A stretch of 64,000 bases of DNA from contig NZ_JBLWFK010000002.1 of assembly GCF_048323675.1 (NCBI RefSeq), forward strand, positions 620,001-684,000. The letters are read 5' to 3'. The DNA is from Mangrovimicrobium sp048323675. Lineage in GTDB: Bacteria > Pseudomonadota > Gammaproteobacteria > Pseudomonadales > Halieaceae. Below the pieces are notes generated by a model. That model did not search any database and had not been told where the DNA came from. It saw only the letters and a list, made by a program, of their open reading frames with translations. A program made the position numbers and the translations under genes. This document shows positions 54,677 to 63,956 of this stretch, in pieces. Numbering within the stretch: the stretch's first letter is position 1; each line of letters begins with the position of its first letter.

Positions 54677-55969
54677 TTAATCGTCGGTCGAAGCGGCGCG
54701 AGCGGCGGGCTCGTGGTTCTGGTACACCAGCAGCGGCTCGGAATCCCCGCGGATGACCGACTCGTCTATCACGACCTTGCTGACATCATTCCGCGAGGGA
54801 ATGTTGTACATGGAATCGAGCAGTACGCCCTCGAGGATGGAACGCAGGCCGCGGGCGCCGGTCTTGCGCTCCATGGCTTTCTCGGCCACCGCGCGCAGCC
54901 CGTCCTCGCGGAAGTCCACTTCCACCCCTTCCATTTCGAACAGCTTGCTGTACTGCTTGGTCAGGGAGTTCTTGGGCTCGGTGAGGATCTGCACCAGGGC
55001 GTCGATGTCCAGTTCTTCCAGGGTTGCGATGACCGGCAGGCGGCCAACGAACTCGGGAATCAGGCCATACTGCACCAGGTCCTCGGGCTCGAGGTCCATC
55101 AACAGTTCGCCGGTATTGCGCTTTTCATCCTTGCTTTTGACTTCGGCGTTGAAGCCGATTCCGCCCTTTTCAGAGCGGTTGCGGATGACCTTGTCGAGGC
55201 CGGCAAAGGCGCCGCCGCAAATGAACAGGATGTTGGACGTGTCCACCTGCAGGAACTCCTGCTGGGGATGCTTGCGACCGCCCTGGGGCGGAACCGAGGC
55301 CACGGTGCCCTCGATCAGCTTCAACAGTGCCTGCTGCACCCCTTCACCGGACACGTCGCGGGTGATCGAGGGGTTGTCCGACTTGCGTGAAATTTTGTCG
55401 ATCTCGTCGATATAGACGATACCCATCTGGGCCTTCTCGACATCGTAATCACACTTCTGCAGCAACTTCTGGATGATGTTCTCGACGTCCTCACCAACGT
55501 ACCCCGCCTCGGTGAGGGTGGTGGCGTCGGCGATGGTGAACGGCACATCGAGCAGGCGCGCGAGCGTCTCGGCGAGCAGGGTCTTGCCGGAACCGGTAGG
55601 ACCGACCAGCAGGATGTTGCTCTTGCCCAGCTCTACGTCGTCACCGCGGCCCTGCCCGTGGCGGAGCCGCTTGTAGTGGTTGTACACAGCGACCGACAGC
55701 ACTTTCTTGGCGCGCTGCTGGCCGATGACGTACTCGTCGAGGATTTCCTTGATTTCCTGGGGTACCGGCAGCTTGTCCTTGTTGCCCTCGCCTGCAGTCT
55801 CCTGAACCTCTTCGCGAATGATGTCGTTACAGAGATCGACACACTCGTCGCAAATGAAGACCGAAGGCCCGGCGATCAGCTTGCGTACTTCGTGCTGGCT
55901 CTTTCCGCAGAAAGAGCAGTACAGCAACTTGCCGCCATCGTCTCCGGATTTACTGGATTGGTCACTCAT
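54677..55969 (-). CDS. clpX: ClpX, ATPase subunit of ClpXP
   Basis: 430 residues from the ATG at 55969. The Zn-binding domain CSFCGKSQHEVRKLIAG..CDECVDLC, Walker A LLVGPTGSGKTLLA, Walker B VYIDEIDKI, and the RKTGARGLRSILE sensor segment are visible. It unfolds substrates for ClpP. It lies 110 bp after clpP on the same strand. Confidence 0.97.
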   Translation of the reverse strand: MSDQSSKSGDDGGKLLYCSFCGKSQHEVRKLIAGPSVFICDECVDLCNDIIREEVQETAGEGNKDKLPVPQEIKEILDEYVIGQQRAKKVLSVAVYNHYKRLRHGQGRGDDVELGKSNILLVGPTGSGKTLLAETLARLLDVPFTIADATTLTEAGYVGEDVENIIQKLLQKCDYDVEKAQMGIVYIDEIDKISRKSDNPSITRDVSGEGVQQALLKLIEGTVASVPPQGGRKHPQQEFLQVDTSNILFICGGAFAGLDKVIRNRSEKGGIGFNAEVKSKDEKRNTGELLMDLEPEDLVQYGLIPEFVGRLPVIATLEELDIDALVQILTEPKNSLTKQYSKLFEMEGVEVDFREDGLRAVAEKAMERKTGARGLRSILEGVLLDSMYNIPSRNDVSKVVIDESVIRGDSEPLLVYQNHEPAARAASTDD

Positions 55970-55998
55970 CAAGCTGCCCTACACCAAAATATCTGATT

Positions 55999-56023
55999 CA
56001 TCTTTGACTCAGGGTCAAAGATG
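55999..56023. repeat. Perfect inverted repeat upstream of clpX
   Basis: CATCTTTGAC (55999-56008), 5-nt loop, GTCAAAGATG (56014-56023). It lies 30 bp before the clpX start and could be an operator or an attenuating hairpin in the clpP-clpX transcript. Confidence 0.6.
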
Positions 56024-56079
56024 ATGTTTTTTACCGTGTTTTGCAAGCCCGGCAGGGCTGAAAAGCACTTAATATCACC

Positions 56080-56721
56080 CTACTGTGTGGCACTTCCCCT
56101 TTTGCTCACGACCTCGTCGATCAAGCCATAGGCCTTGCTTTCCTCGGCGTTCATGAAGCGGTCGCGCTCGGTATCGCGCTCGATGACCTCGATCGGCTGG
56201 CCTGTGTGTTCCGCCATCAACTCGTTGAGCTTCTTGCGGATGATCAGGATTTCGCGGGCGTGGATTTCGATATCCGTGGCCTGCCCCTGGGCGCCGCCGG
56301 AGGGCTGGTGGATCATGGTCCGGGCATTGGGTACACAGAAGCGCTTGCCCTTGGCTCCACCACTGAGCAGGAAGGCGCCCATGGAGGCGGCCTGGCCGAT
56401 ACACATGGTGCTGACATCCGGCTTGATAAACTGCATGGTGTCGTAAATGGACAGGCCGGCGGTGACGCTACCACCCGGGGAGTTGATGTACAGGTGGATG
56501 TCCTTGTCCGGGTTCTCGGATTCGAGGAACAGCAACTGGGCAACGATCAGGTTGGCCATGTGGTCTTCAACCGGGCCGACACAAAAGATCACACGCTCTT
56601 TCAACAGGCGCGAGTAGATGTCGTAGGAGCGCTCGCCGCGGGAGGTCTGCTCGACCACCATGGGAATGAGGCCGAGATTGTTGATGGCATTGGAATTACG
56701 CCCGTCTGGCTGAAATGGCAT
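56080..56721 (-). CDS. clpP: ClpP protease subunit
   Basis: 213 residues. The catalytic Ser is in GQAASMGAFLL, His in ARTMIHQPSGG and Asp in the RDTERDRFM region. An N-terminal propeptide precedes VVEQTSRGERSYDIYSRLL. It forms the proteolytic chamber of ClpXP. It sits between tig and clpX, as in most gammaproteobacteria. Confidence 0.97.
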   Translation of the reverse strand: MPFQPDGRNSNAINNLGLIPMVVEQTSRGERSYDIYSRLLKERVIFCVGPVEDHMANLIVAQLLFLESENPDKDIHLYINSPGGSVTAGLSIYDTMQFIKPDVSTMCIGQAASMGAFLLSGGAKGKRFCVPNARTMIHQPSGGAQGQATDIEIHAREILIIRKKLNELMAEHTGQPIEVIERDTERDRFMNAEESKAYGLIDEVVSKRGSATQ

Positions 56722-56792
56722 AGATGCTGTCCCTTATGGCATGAGTTGGGTTGGGCCGACAGGAACTGCCGGCCACGGAGTGTGGGTACAGA

Positions 56793-58118
56793 TCAGCCCT
56801 CGTCCTGCTGGGCCGGCGCGATGGCCTCCTGGTAGCTGCACTCCTTCTCTACAATATTCGCACCCTCAAGCAATTTTTCAACCACCAAATCCTCAAGAAC
56901 CTTGGATTCGATCGATGCCAGCTGCTCGCGGTTGGAGTAATACCAGTTGATAACCTCTTCCGGCTGCTCGTAAGTGGAAGCCAGGTCCTCGATGGTGGCT
57001 TTCACGCGCTCGGCGTCCGCCTTGATCTCGAACTTGCCAACCAGCTCCGACAGCACCAGGCCCAGGCGCACACGGCTCTCGGCATTCTCCGCGAACATGT
57101 CGTCGGGCAGCAGGGAGCGGAGGTCGGGCATCTGGCTGGCGGCGCCGCCAAACTGCTGCACCATCTGCCGGCGCAGGGCGTCGATTTCCTGGGCAATCAG
57201 TGCCTTCGGCAGCTCGACCGCACTGTGGGCCGCCAGGACTGCGTCCATTACCTGCTGCTTGACCTTGTTCTCCACGGCGTTCTTGAGCTCGCGGGCCATG
57301 TTCTCGCCCACTTCCTTGCGGAACTGCTCGAGACCACCGTCGGTCACGCCATATTTCTTGAACAGTTCCTCGTCCAGTTCGGCCGGAACCAGTTCCTTGA
57401 CGGAATTCAGCTTGACGGTGAACTCCACGGCCGCACCTTTGAGTTCCTCGGCGTGGTAGTCCTCGGGGAAGCTCAGGGACAGGACCTTCTCCTCGCCCGC
57501 GCTCATGCCGACGATACCGTCCTCGAAGCCCGGAATCATACGACCGGAGCCGAGTTCCAGGGTCGCGCCTTCCGCACTGCCGCCCTCGAAGGCTTCGCCG
57601 TCGCGCACGCCCTTGTAGTCGATGTTCACGGTATCGCCTTCAGCGGCGGCACGCTCGACGTCGGTCAGGACGCCCTGCTGCTTGCGGAATACTTCGATGA
57701 TGTTGTCGATATCCGCATCGGTGACGTCGGCGACCGGTTTCTCGATATCGAAACCCTTCATCTCAGCCGGTTCGACTTCCGGGAAGACTTCAAACGTCGC
57801 GATGTACTCGAGGTCCTTGCCTTCATCCAGCGATCGCGGCTCGATGCTGGGCTGGCCGGCGGGGCGCAGTTTTTCCTGGACAACCGCTTCCTGGAATGAC
57901 TGGCTCATCACTTCGCCCACCACTTCCTGGCGCACACCGGCGCCAAAGCGCTGGCGCATTACCTTCATCGGCACCTTGCCGGGGCGGAAACCGGGAAGGC
58001 GGACATTTTTGGCCGCCTTTTTCAGGCGCTCGTCAACCTCGCTGTCGATGCGGATCGCGGGTACGCCCACGGTCAGTCGACGCTCCAGTCCTGAAGTCGT
58101 CTCAATGGAAACCTGCAT
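56793..58118 (-). CDS. tig: Trigger factor
   Basis: 441 residues from the ATG at 58118, chosen because GAGGA sits 6 nt before it, whereas the ATG at 58124 has no spacing. The ribosome-binding domain has the GFRPGKVP motif in RLPGFRPGKVPMKV. A FKBP-type PPIase domain follows (DTVNIDYKGVRDGEAFEGGSAEG), then the helical arms. It binds nascent chains at the ribosomal exit. It begins the tig-clpP-clpX-lon-hupB-ppiD block. Confidence 0.96.
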   Translation of the reverse strand: MQVSIETTSGLERRLTVGVPAIRIDSEVDERLKKAAKNVRLPGFRPGKVPMKVMRQRFGAGVRQEVVGEVMSQSFQEAVVQEKLRPAGQPSIEPRSLDEGKDLEYIATFEVFPEVEPAEMKGFDIEKPVADVTDADIDNIIEVFRKQQGVLTDVERAAAEGDTVNIDYKGVRDGEAFEGGSAEGATLELGSGRMIPGFEDGIVGMSAGEEKVLSLSFPEDYHAEELKGAAVEFTVKLNSVKELVPAELDEELFKKYGVTDGGLEQFRKEVGENMARELKNAVENKVKQQVMDAVLAAHSAVELPKALIAQEIDALRRQMVQQFGGAASQMPDLRSLLPDDMFAENAESRVRLGLVLSELVGKFEIKADAERVKATIEDLASTYEQPEEVINWYYSNREQLASIESKVLEDLVVEKLLEGANIVEKECSYQEAIAPAQQDEG

Positions 58119-58202
58119 GGTCATTCCTCGTAAATATCCAGGTTATGTGACGGCACCCTGTGCTCATGAGGCTGTACGGCCACCGCCATCGGTGTTGGAA
58201 TC

Positions 58203-58287
<85 letters not shown>

Positions 58288-58621
58288 ATTGCAAACTGCC
58301 CTTTCTGAAGTGTCTCGAAATCGCTCGAGCTTTTTCCAGATAAGCTATTGAAATTTCAGAGCTATATCCTGCCAAAAAGTCACAAACAGAAGTGGCGCAA
58401 GGGCGCAGATTCTGCCACAAAGCACGGGTCGATTCAACTCGCAGAAAGACCGCCTGCGGCGACTCCCGCGGGGGGTATTCCCAGGGCGCTGCCCGGGCGA
58501 CGGAAAGGGGTGCCAACGGACCACAATCCAATTAGCTAGTAATAAATAATTTTTTAGTTATTTCGAAATGTGCTAAAAACGATAGCTGGAACTGTGGAAA
58601 ATTACCGCGAATGCGCTGATA
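58288..58621. other. Intergenic region between tRNA-Leu and the small RNA candidate
   Basis: About 330 bp without an ORF of merit. A GC-rich, hairpin-prone part (58440-58515) is followed by an AT-rich part (58530-58620) with several possible -10 elements, including GATACT at 58618-58623. Confidence 0.5.
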
Positions 58622-58758
58622 CTAAGAATGTGGCCACCTGTCCCCTAGTTCAGCCTGGTGGCCATGAGAGCAAACCCAATGCTCTGTGAAGGAAGAAATT
58701 CCTTTATGTTTCACTCCTAATGGTCTTCTTGGGTCCCTTTTGGGACCCACTTTTATTT
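58622..58758 (+). ncRNA. Candidate small RNA with terminator
   Basis: TGGCCACC (58631-58638) pairs with GGTGGCCA (58657-58664), then come two smaller stems (GAGC..GCTC; AGGAA..TTCCT), then a strong terminator (58730-58758). Both flanking genes are on the minus strand, so the terminator serves no known gene. An 18-codon ORF from ATG 58664 ends at TAA 58718-58720. The 5' end is a guess from the -10-like GATACT. Confidence 0.5.
58730..58758 (+). terminator. Terminator of the small RNA candidate
   Basis: TGGGTCCC (58730-58737) pairs with GGGACCCA (58742-58749) around TTTT, followed by CTTTTATTT. Only the plus strand has the T-rich tail. Confidence 0.8.
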
Positions 58759-58818
58759 CTGCAATACAATAATAAAAACAGATAGTTACCCCCAGCCCCG
58801 AGACTTTACTTCAAGCAT

Positions 58819-59172
58819 TCACATGGTGTGGGTGGGACGGTCGGAATTGAGCGACCCCGCCAGGTAGTTCTCGATCTTGGCGTTCGCCGCGGCGTCCTGG
58901 TCACTGAACTGCACGCCGATGCCCGCCGTGCGATTACCCTGCGCACCGCGTGGCGTAACCCATACCACCCTGCCCGCGATCGGTATCTTTTCCGGCTCTT
59001 CCATCAGTGTCAGCAGCATGAAGACTTCATCGCCGAGGGAATACGGCTTGTTGGTGGGCACGAACAGGCCGCCGTCGGCCAGAAAAGGCATATAGGCGGA
59101 ATACAGGACGGCCTTGTCCTTGATGGTCAGGGAAAGAATCCCGTTACGACTGTTCTGCCGCCCGTCATTCAT
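58819..59172 (-). CDS. pilZ: PilZ-domain protein (type IV pilus PilZ)
   Basis: 117 residues. GILSLTIKDKAVLYSAYMPFLADGGLFVPTNKPYSLGDEVFMLLTLMEEPEKIPIAGRVVWVTPRG is close to Pseudomonas PilZ, which lacks the RxxxR c-di-GMP motif, as here. Its place directly after holB repeats the Pseudomonas order holB-pilZ. It is needed for type IV pilus assembly in relatives. Confidence 0.88.
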   Translation of the reverse strand: MNDGRQNSRNGILSLTIKDKAVLYSAYMPFLADGGLFVPTNKPYSLGDEVFMLLTLMEEPEKIPIAGRVVWVTPRGAQGNRTAGIGVQFSDQDAAANAKIENYLAGSLNSDRPTHTM

Positions 59173-59190
59173 GTACGTGGCTCCACGAAA

Positions 59191-60183
59191 TCATGGGCTG
59201 ATACTAGCATCGCGGCCCTGACCTCCCAACAGAAAATGCAGTTTTTCGAGAATTACCTCGCACAGCAGCTGGCGATTGGGATTGGCCCCGCTGTTGACCG
59301 CCCGCTGGGCATCGCCGACTTCATCCAGCAGGGCGAACAGTGCGCGCGCACGCCTGCCCCGCAGGGTCGGCGCATCACAGGACGCCAGCCAGGATCGCAA
59401 TGTCGCGGCCACCTGTTCCAGCACCTGGGGAAGTTCGCTGGACTCGACCATGGCAACCGCCCGGCCGACGTCGATTTCACCGGCGAGCAGGGCGGCACAG
59501 GCGAGTCGCGGTGCGACCAGGTTGTCGGCTTCCGGATCGCTGTAGAGCTGCTGCGCCAGCAGCGGCCTGCCGTCCGCGAGATCGAGCCACTTTTCGCTCT
59601 CGCCGCGCGCGCCGGTGGCGCTGTCCAGCCAGGCGAGGCTCTGCTCCCGCTGCGGTGCCGGCAGGCGCAGCTGCTGGCAGCGCGAGCGAACGGTGGCGGG
59701 AATCCGGTGCGGCTGCGCCGCCAGCAGCAGCATGTAGGTTTCCGGGGTGGGCTCTTCAAGGCACTTCAACAGGGCATTCGCCGCATTGACGTTCATCGCC
59801 TCCACGGGAGAAAACACGATAACCTTGGCGCGCCCGTGGGTGGCGGTCTTGCTGGCGAGACTCACTGCATGGCGCACGCTGTCGACCTTGATCACCTGGG
59901 CCTTGCCCTCGGGACCCAGCCAGTGGAAATCGCCGTGGCTGCCCGCGGCGGTCAACTGGCAGGCCCTGCAGCGGCCACAGTTGAGGCCCCCGTCCGGCTG
60001 CTCGCACAGCAACAGGCGGGCCAGCGCAGTGGCAAAACGCTCCTTACCGGTATAGCGCGGCGCAACCAGCATTAGTGCGTGGGGCAAGGTTGCACCCTCG
60101 ATCTGCCGGGCCAGCTGTTCCCACGCGGGATACTGCCACGGCAGCGGCGGACTGACTTCCGGGAGTTGTACCGGGGCACTCAC
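59191..60183 (-). CDS. holB: DNA polymerase III delta-prime subunit
   Basis: 330 residues from GTG at 60183, overlapping the tmk stop (GTGA). The Zn site CGRCRACQL, the degenerate P-loop PRYTGKERFA and NALLKCLEEPTPETYMLLLAAQPHRIPATVRSRCQQLRLP (sensor and SRC motif) identify clamp-loader delta-prime. It helps open the beta clamp. Confidence 0.94.
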   Translation of the reverse strand: MSAPVQLPEVSPPLPWQYPAWEQLARQIEGATLPHALMLVAPRYTGKERFATALARLLLCEQPDGGLNCGRCRACQLTAAGSHGDFHWLGPEGKAQVIKVDSVRHAVSLASKTATHGRAKVIVFSPVEAMNVNAANALLKCLEEPTPETYMLLLAAQPHRIPATVRSRCQQLRLPAPQREQSLAWLDSATGARGESEKWLDLADGRPLLAQQLYSDPEADNLVAPRLACAALLAGEIDVGRAVAMVESSELPQVLEQVAATLRSWLASCDAPTLRGRRARALFALLDEVGDAQRAVNSGANPNRQLLCEVILEKLHFLLGGQGRDASISP

Positions 60184-60830
60184 GGGCGGCGTGCCTGCCA
60201 ACAGCCCGCCAGCTCCTGGCAGATTTTGGCCAGTTGCGCCTCCACCTCGGGCAGGGATTGCGCGGCGTCCACTACCCGGTAGCGGCCGCTGCTCTCCCGG
60301 GCGAGCTGCAGGTAGGTGGCGCGCACGCGCTCGAAAAACGCCACCTGCTCGTTCTCGATCCGGTCGAGGTTACCGCGGTCGCCGGCGCGGGAGAGGCCGA
60401 TTGCCACCGGCGCGTCCAGCAGGATGGTGTAGTCCGGGCGCAAATCGCCCTGCACCAGTTGCTCGAGTTCCCGCACCAGCGGCACCGGCAGTTGGCGGCC
60501 CCCGCCCTGGTAAGCGTAGGTTGCATCGGTAAAGCGGTCGCAGAGTACCCAGTGCCCGGCGTCCAGGGCCGGCAGTATCACCTCGGACAGGTGCTGGGCG
60601 CGGGCCGCAAACACCAGCAGGAGTTCCGCCTCCGGCGCGACCAATTCCTCGCGTGGCTGCAACATCACCTCGCGAATCTGCTCGCCCAGGGCGGTGCCGC
60701 CCGGCTCGCGGGTCACCACCAGATCCACGCCCGCGGCGCGCAGGCAGTCTTCGAGGAAGCGCATGTTGGTGGTCTTGCCAACGCCCTCCCCGCCTTCGAC
60801 GGTAATGAACAAACCCCTGGACTCCATCAT
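60180..60830 (-). CDS. tmk: Thymidylate kinase
   Basis: 216 residues; ATG at 60830 or 60827. P-loop VEGGEGVGKTTN, DR motif CDRFTDATYAYQGGGR and the lid TREPGGTALGEQIREV. It phosphorylates dTMP to dTDP. It is 8 bp after mltG and coupled to holB. Confidence 0.95.
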   Translation of the reverse strand: MMESRGLFITVEGGEGVGKTTNMRFLEDCLRAAGVDLVVTREPGGTALGEQIREVMLQPREELVAPEAELLLVFAARAQHLSEVILPALDAGHWVLCDRFTDATYAYQGGGRQLPVPLVRELEQLVQGDLRPDYTILLDAPVAIGLSRAGDRGNLDRIENEQVAFFERVRATYLQLARESSGRYRVVDAAQSLPEVEAQLAKICQELAGCWQARRP

Positions 60831-60838
60831 CTGCCCCG

Positions 60839-61876
60839 TTACTGGCCCCCGCCCGCCTGCGGACTGGAGCGGTAATCCTGGCGGCGCCGCAACTGGTACT
60901 CGCGCACCGCCTTTTCATGTTCGGCGAGGGTGCGACTGAAGTAGTGACCGCCGTCGCCCCGAGCCACAAAGTACAGCGTATCACCCTGGTCCGGGTGCAG
61001 GGCAGCCACGATTGCCGCGCGGCCGGGCAAGGCGATCGGTGAAGGCGGCAAGCCAGCGTGGCTGTAGGTATTGTAGGCATTGGCCGGGTCCCGCAGGTGC
61101 GCCCGGCGCAGGTTGCCATCGAAGTCCTCGCCGAGGCCGTAAATCACCGTCGGGTCTGTCTGCAGGCGCATACCCCGCTGCAGGCGGCGGACAAACACGC
61201 CGGCAATCTGTTCGCGCTCCTCGGGCACGCCGGTCTCGCGCTCGACGATACTGGCCATGATCAGGGCCTCGTAGGCGTTCGCGTAGGGCAGGCCCTCTGC
61301 CCTTTCCTCCCAGGCTTGCGCCAGCACCTCGCGCATCGCGGTATGGGCGCGCTGCAGTATTTCGAGGTCGGTGGTGCCGCGCTGGTAGTGGTAACTGTCG
61401 GGGAAAAACCAGCCCTCGGGGTTCTCGTAGGGCGCAACCAGTGCCAGCAGGCGCTGGTCGCCGGCGCCATCGAGCACGGATTGCAGGCTTTCGGCTGCGG
61501 CCAGGCGACGAACAGCCTCGGCGAGCGTGATACCTTCGGGAAGCGTCACCTGGTAGCTGATCACCCTGCCCTCGTGCAGCAGGTACAGCAGGTCCCGCGC
61601 GGTGGCACCACGCTCTACCCGGTACTCGCCGTGCCGGATCTGCTGGTCCAGGCCCGTGATTCGGCCGTAGATCCGCAATAACAGGGGGTCCGGATACACC
61701 CCCTCCTGCTCCAGGCGACCGGCCACACTACGCAGGCTGTCGCCCGGCTCGACCACCAGGATATAGTCGTCGCCCGGCAGGTTGAGGGGGCGCTGCCACC
61801 TCTGCTGCAGTTCAGCCGCGGCCAGCAGGCCGAGGAGTAAAAGCACAAACAGCGCGACAGCCAGTGACCTCAGCAT
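60839..61876 (-). CDS. mltG: Endolytic murein transglycosylase MltG (YceG)
   Basis: 345 residues from the ATG at 61876 (GGGAG upstream), which lies within the end of pabC. One N-terminal membrane segment (MLRSLAVALFVLLLLGLLAAAELQ), a LysM-like subdomain (ILVVEPGDSLRSVAGRLEQEGV) and the catalytic Glu in ALIMASIVERETGVPEERE, then QTDPTVIYGLG and YNTYSHAGLPPSPIALPG. It sets glycan strand length by cutting nascent peptidoglycan. Confidence 0.95.
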   Translation of the reverse strand: MLRSLAVALFVLLLLGLLAAAELQQRWQRPLNLPGDDYILVVEPGDSLRSVAGRLEQEGVYPDPLLLRIYGRITGLDQQIRHGEYRVERGATARDLLYLLHEGRVISYQVTLPEGITLAEAVRRLAAAESLQSVLDGAGDQRLLALVAPYENPEGWFFPDSYHYQRGTTDLEILQRAHTAMREVLAQAWEERAEGLPYANAYEALIMASIVERETGVPEEREQIAGVFVRRLQRGMRLQTDPTVIYGLGEDFDGNLRRAHLRDPANAYNTYSHAGLPPSPIALPGRAAIVAALHPDQGDTLYFVARGDGGHYFSRTLAEHEKAVREYQLRRRQDYRSSPQAGGGQ

Positions 61877-62715
61877 GGCAGCTCCCGAACATAGCGGGCG
61901 TGAATCGCGGAACACAGGGGAAACTCCGACCAGCGACGCGCGCCGATACGGCCCACGGGTTGCACGCCGCGCAGGCTGCTGGTGCAAAAAACCTCATCCG
62001 CAGCCAGCAGGCGGGCCAGCGAAAAGTCCTGCTCGAGCACCGCAATACCCAACTCCACCGACCAGCGCTCGACCAGCAGGCGCCGCCGGGTACCGAGGAT
62101 ACCGCAGTCGCGCAGGGGTGGTGTGACCAGGGTCGCGGACTCCAGCATGAAGATATTCGCCGCACTGAGCGAGCGCACCTGGTCATTCAGGTCCAGCATC
62201 ACCACCTCGTCGAGGCCCTGGGTGCGGGCTTCCGCTGCGGCCATCACCTGCTCCAGCCGGTTGAGGTGCTTGATACCCGCAAGCAGGGGCTGCACAGAAT
62301 AGCGTATGTCACACAGCCCCACGTCAAGGGGCCGGGGCAACTCTGCAGAGGGCAGGTCCAGGGGGCTGGCACTGGCGATCACACGGGGAATGGCCAGTTC
62401 CGGCGGCGCATAGCCGCGCGGGGCGCTGCCGCGGGTCAGGGTCAGGCGCAGGGCCGCGCAGTCCCAGGCTTCGCCGACAGCGGCCAACGCGGGCGCCAGG
62501 CATGAGTGGACACCGGCAAGCGCATCCTGCGGAAACCCGAGGCGCCGGGCCCCCAGCGCCAGGCGCTCGAGATGCAGGTCGGCAAACAGGGGTATTCCGC
62601 GCACCACCAGCAGGGTTTCGAACAGGCCGTCGCCGAAATCCAGCCCCCGGTCCGGCAGCGGCAGCGCGTTAGCCCGTTCTCCGTCGATCCAAATCGCGGG
62701 CGTGGAGAGCGACAT
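61870..62715 (-). CDS. pabC: Aminodeoxychorismate lyase
   Basis: 281 residues of fold-type IV PLP enzyme. DRGLDFGDGLFETLLV at the start, the PLP Lys in AGIKHLNRLEQV and VRSLSAANIFML near the cofactor. It releases p-aminobenzoate for folate. The start overlaps the fabF stop (TGATG). It sits between fabF and mltG as in Pseudomonas and E. coli. Confidence 0.93.
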   Translation of the reverse strand: MSLSTPAIWIDGERANALPLPDRGLDFGDGLFETLLVVRGIPLFADLHLERLALGARRLGFPQDALAGVHSCLAPALAAVGEAWDCAALRLTLTRGSAPRGYAPPELAIPRVIASASPLDLPSAELPRPLDVGLCDIRYSVQPLLAGIKHLNRLEQVMAAAEARTQGLDEVVMLDLNDQVRSLSAANIFMLESATLVTPPLRDCGILGTRRRLLVERWSVELGIAVLEQDFSLARLLAADEVFCTSSLRGVQPVGRIGARRWSEFPLCSAIHARYVRELPC

Positions 62716-63956
62716 CAGACCTGGCTGAATACCAGGGACCCGTTGGTTCCGCCGAAGCCGAAGGAGTTGGAAAGCACATTGCGAATGGGGCGTTCCTGGG
62801 CGGTGTGCGGCACAAAATTCAGCGGCGCCGCGTTCTCGTCGACGTTGTCGAGATTGATCGTCGGCGGACAGACCTGGTCGCGCATCGCCAGTACTGAGAA
62901 AATGGCTTCAACCGCACCGGCGGCGCCCAGCAGGTGGCCGATCATCGACTTGGTGGAACTCACCGCAACTTGCCCGGCGGCACTGCCCATAACCCGCGCC
63001 ACTGCGAGGCTTTCAGCCACGTCACCGGCATTGGTTGAGGTGCCGTGGGCATTGATGTATTGAATGTCGGAGGGGTCGACGCCGGAATCGCGAATTGCGC
63101 CACTCATGGAGAGCGCGGCACCGCGACCGTCAGCCGGCGGCAGGGTCATGTGGTAGGCGTCGCCACTCATACCGAAACCGGTGATTTCGGCGTAGATTTT
63201 AGCCCCGCGGGCTTTGGCCCCCTCGTATTCCTCGATCATCAGCACCCCGGCGCCTTCGCCGAGGACGAATCCGTCGCGGTCGCGATCCCAGGGACGGGAA
63301 GCCGCCTGCGGGTCGTCGTTGCGGGTCGACAGCGCACGCGCCGCGGCAAAGCCGCCGAGGCCGACCGGCGTAGTGGCCATTTCCGCACCGCCGACCAGCA
63401 TCGCATCGGCGTCGCCGAGGGCGATCAGGCGCGCGCCGAGGCCGATATTGTGGGTTCCGCTGGTGCAGGCCGTGACCATGGCAAGGTTGGGACCCTGCAG
63501 GTTATAGCGCACCGACAGGTTGCCGGAGATCATGTTGATAATGGAACCGGGCACGAAAAATGGTGAAATCCTGCGCGGCCCCGAGGTCTGCAGAATCTCC
63601 GCGTTTTTCTCGATCTGGCCTATGCCGCCGATGCCGGAGCCGATGGCGCAGCCGACGCGGGGGGCATTTTCCTCGGTAACGGTAAAACCGCTGTCCTCAA
63701 AGGCCTGGATACCCGCGGCCATGCCGAACTGCACGAAAGTGTCCATTTTTCGCGCTTCTTTCGGTTCGAGGTAGGGGGATACGTCAAAATCCCGCACGCT
63801 GGCGGCAAAGCGTGTTGTATAGGCGGATGCATCGAAGAAATCGATGGGCGCCGCGCCGCTCTTGCCAGCCAGGATATTCTCCCAGGTCGTCGCGACGGTG
63901 TGCCCGATCGGACTGACCATACCCAGCCCGGTTACTACCACTCTTCTGCCTATCAA
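62715..63956 (-). CDS. fabF: Beta-ketoacyl-ACP synthase II
   Basis: 413 residues from TTG at 63956 (GAGGG 9 nt upstream). The catalytic Cys is in VTACTSGTHNIG, the His residues in NAHGTSTNAGD and KSMIGHLLGAAG, and the Gly-rich tail in NSFGFGGTNGSLVF. It elongates acyl-ACP in fatty acid synthesis. acpP would be expected just beyond the window edge. Confidence 0.96.
   Translation of the reverse strand: MIGRRVVVTGLGMVSPIGHTVATTWENILAGKSGAAPIDFFDASAYTTRFAASVRDFDVSPYLEPKEARKMDTFVQFGMAAGIQAFEDSGFTVTEENAPRVGCAIGSGIGGIGQIEKNAEILQTSGPRRISPFFVPGSIINMISGNLSVRYNLQGPNLAMVTACTSGTHNIGLGARLIALGDADAMLVGGAEMATTPVGLGGFAAARALSTRNDDPQAASRPWDRDRDGFVLGEGAGVLMIEEYEGAKARGAKIYAEITGFGMSGDAYHMTLPPADGRGAALSMSGAIRDSGVDPSDIQYINAHGTSTNAGDVAESLAVARVMGSAAGQVAVSSTKSMIGHLLGAAGAVEAIFSVLAMRDQVCPPTINLDNVDENAAPLNFVPHTAQERPIRNVLSNSFGFGGTNGSLVFSQV

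Noticed and set aside
58440..58515. GC-rich hairpins after tRNA-Leu as a second tRNA or an RNase P-like RNA
   Set aside because: No cloverleaf with a T arm and acceptor stem could be drawn, and no conserved RNA signature was recognised.
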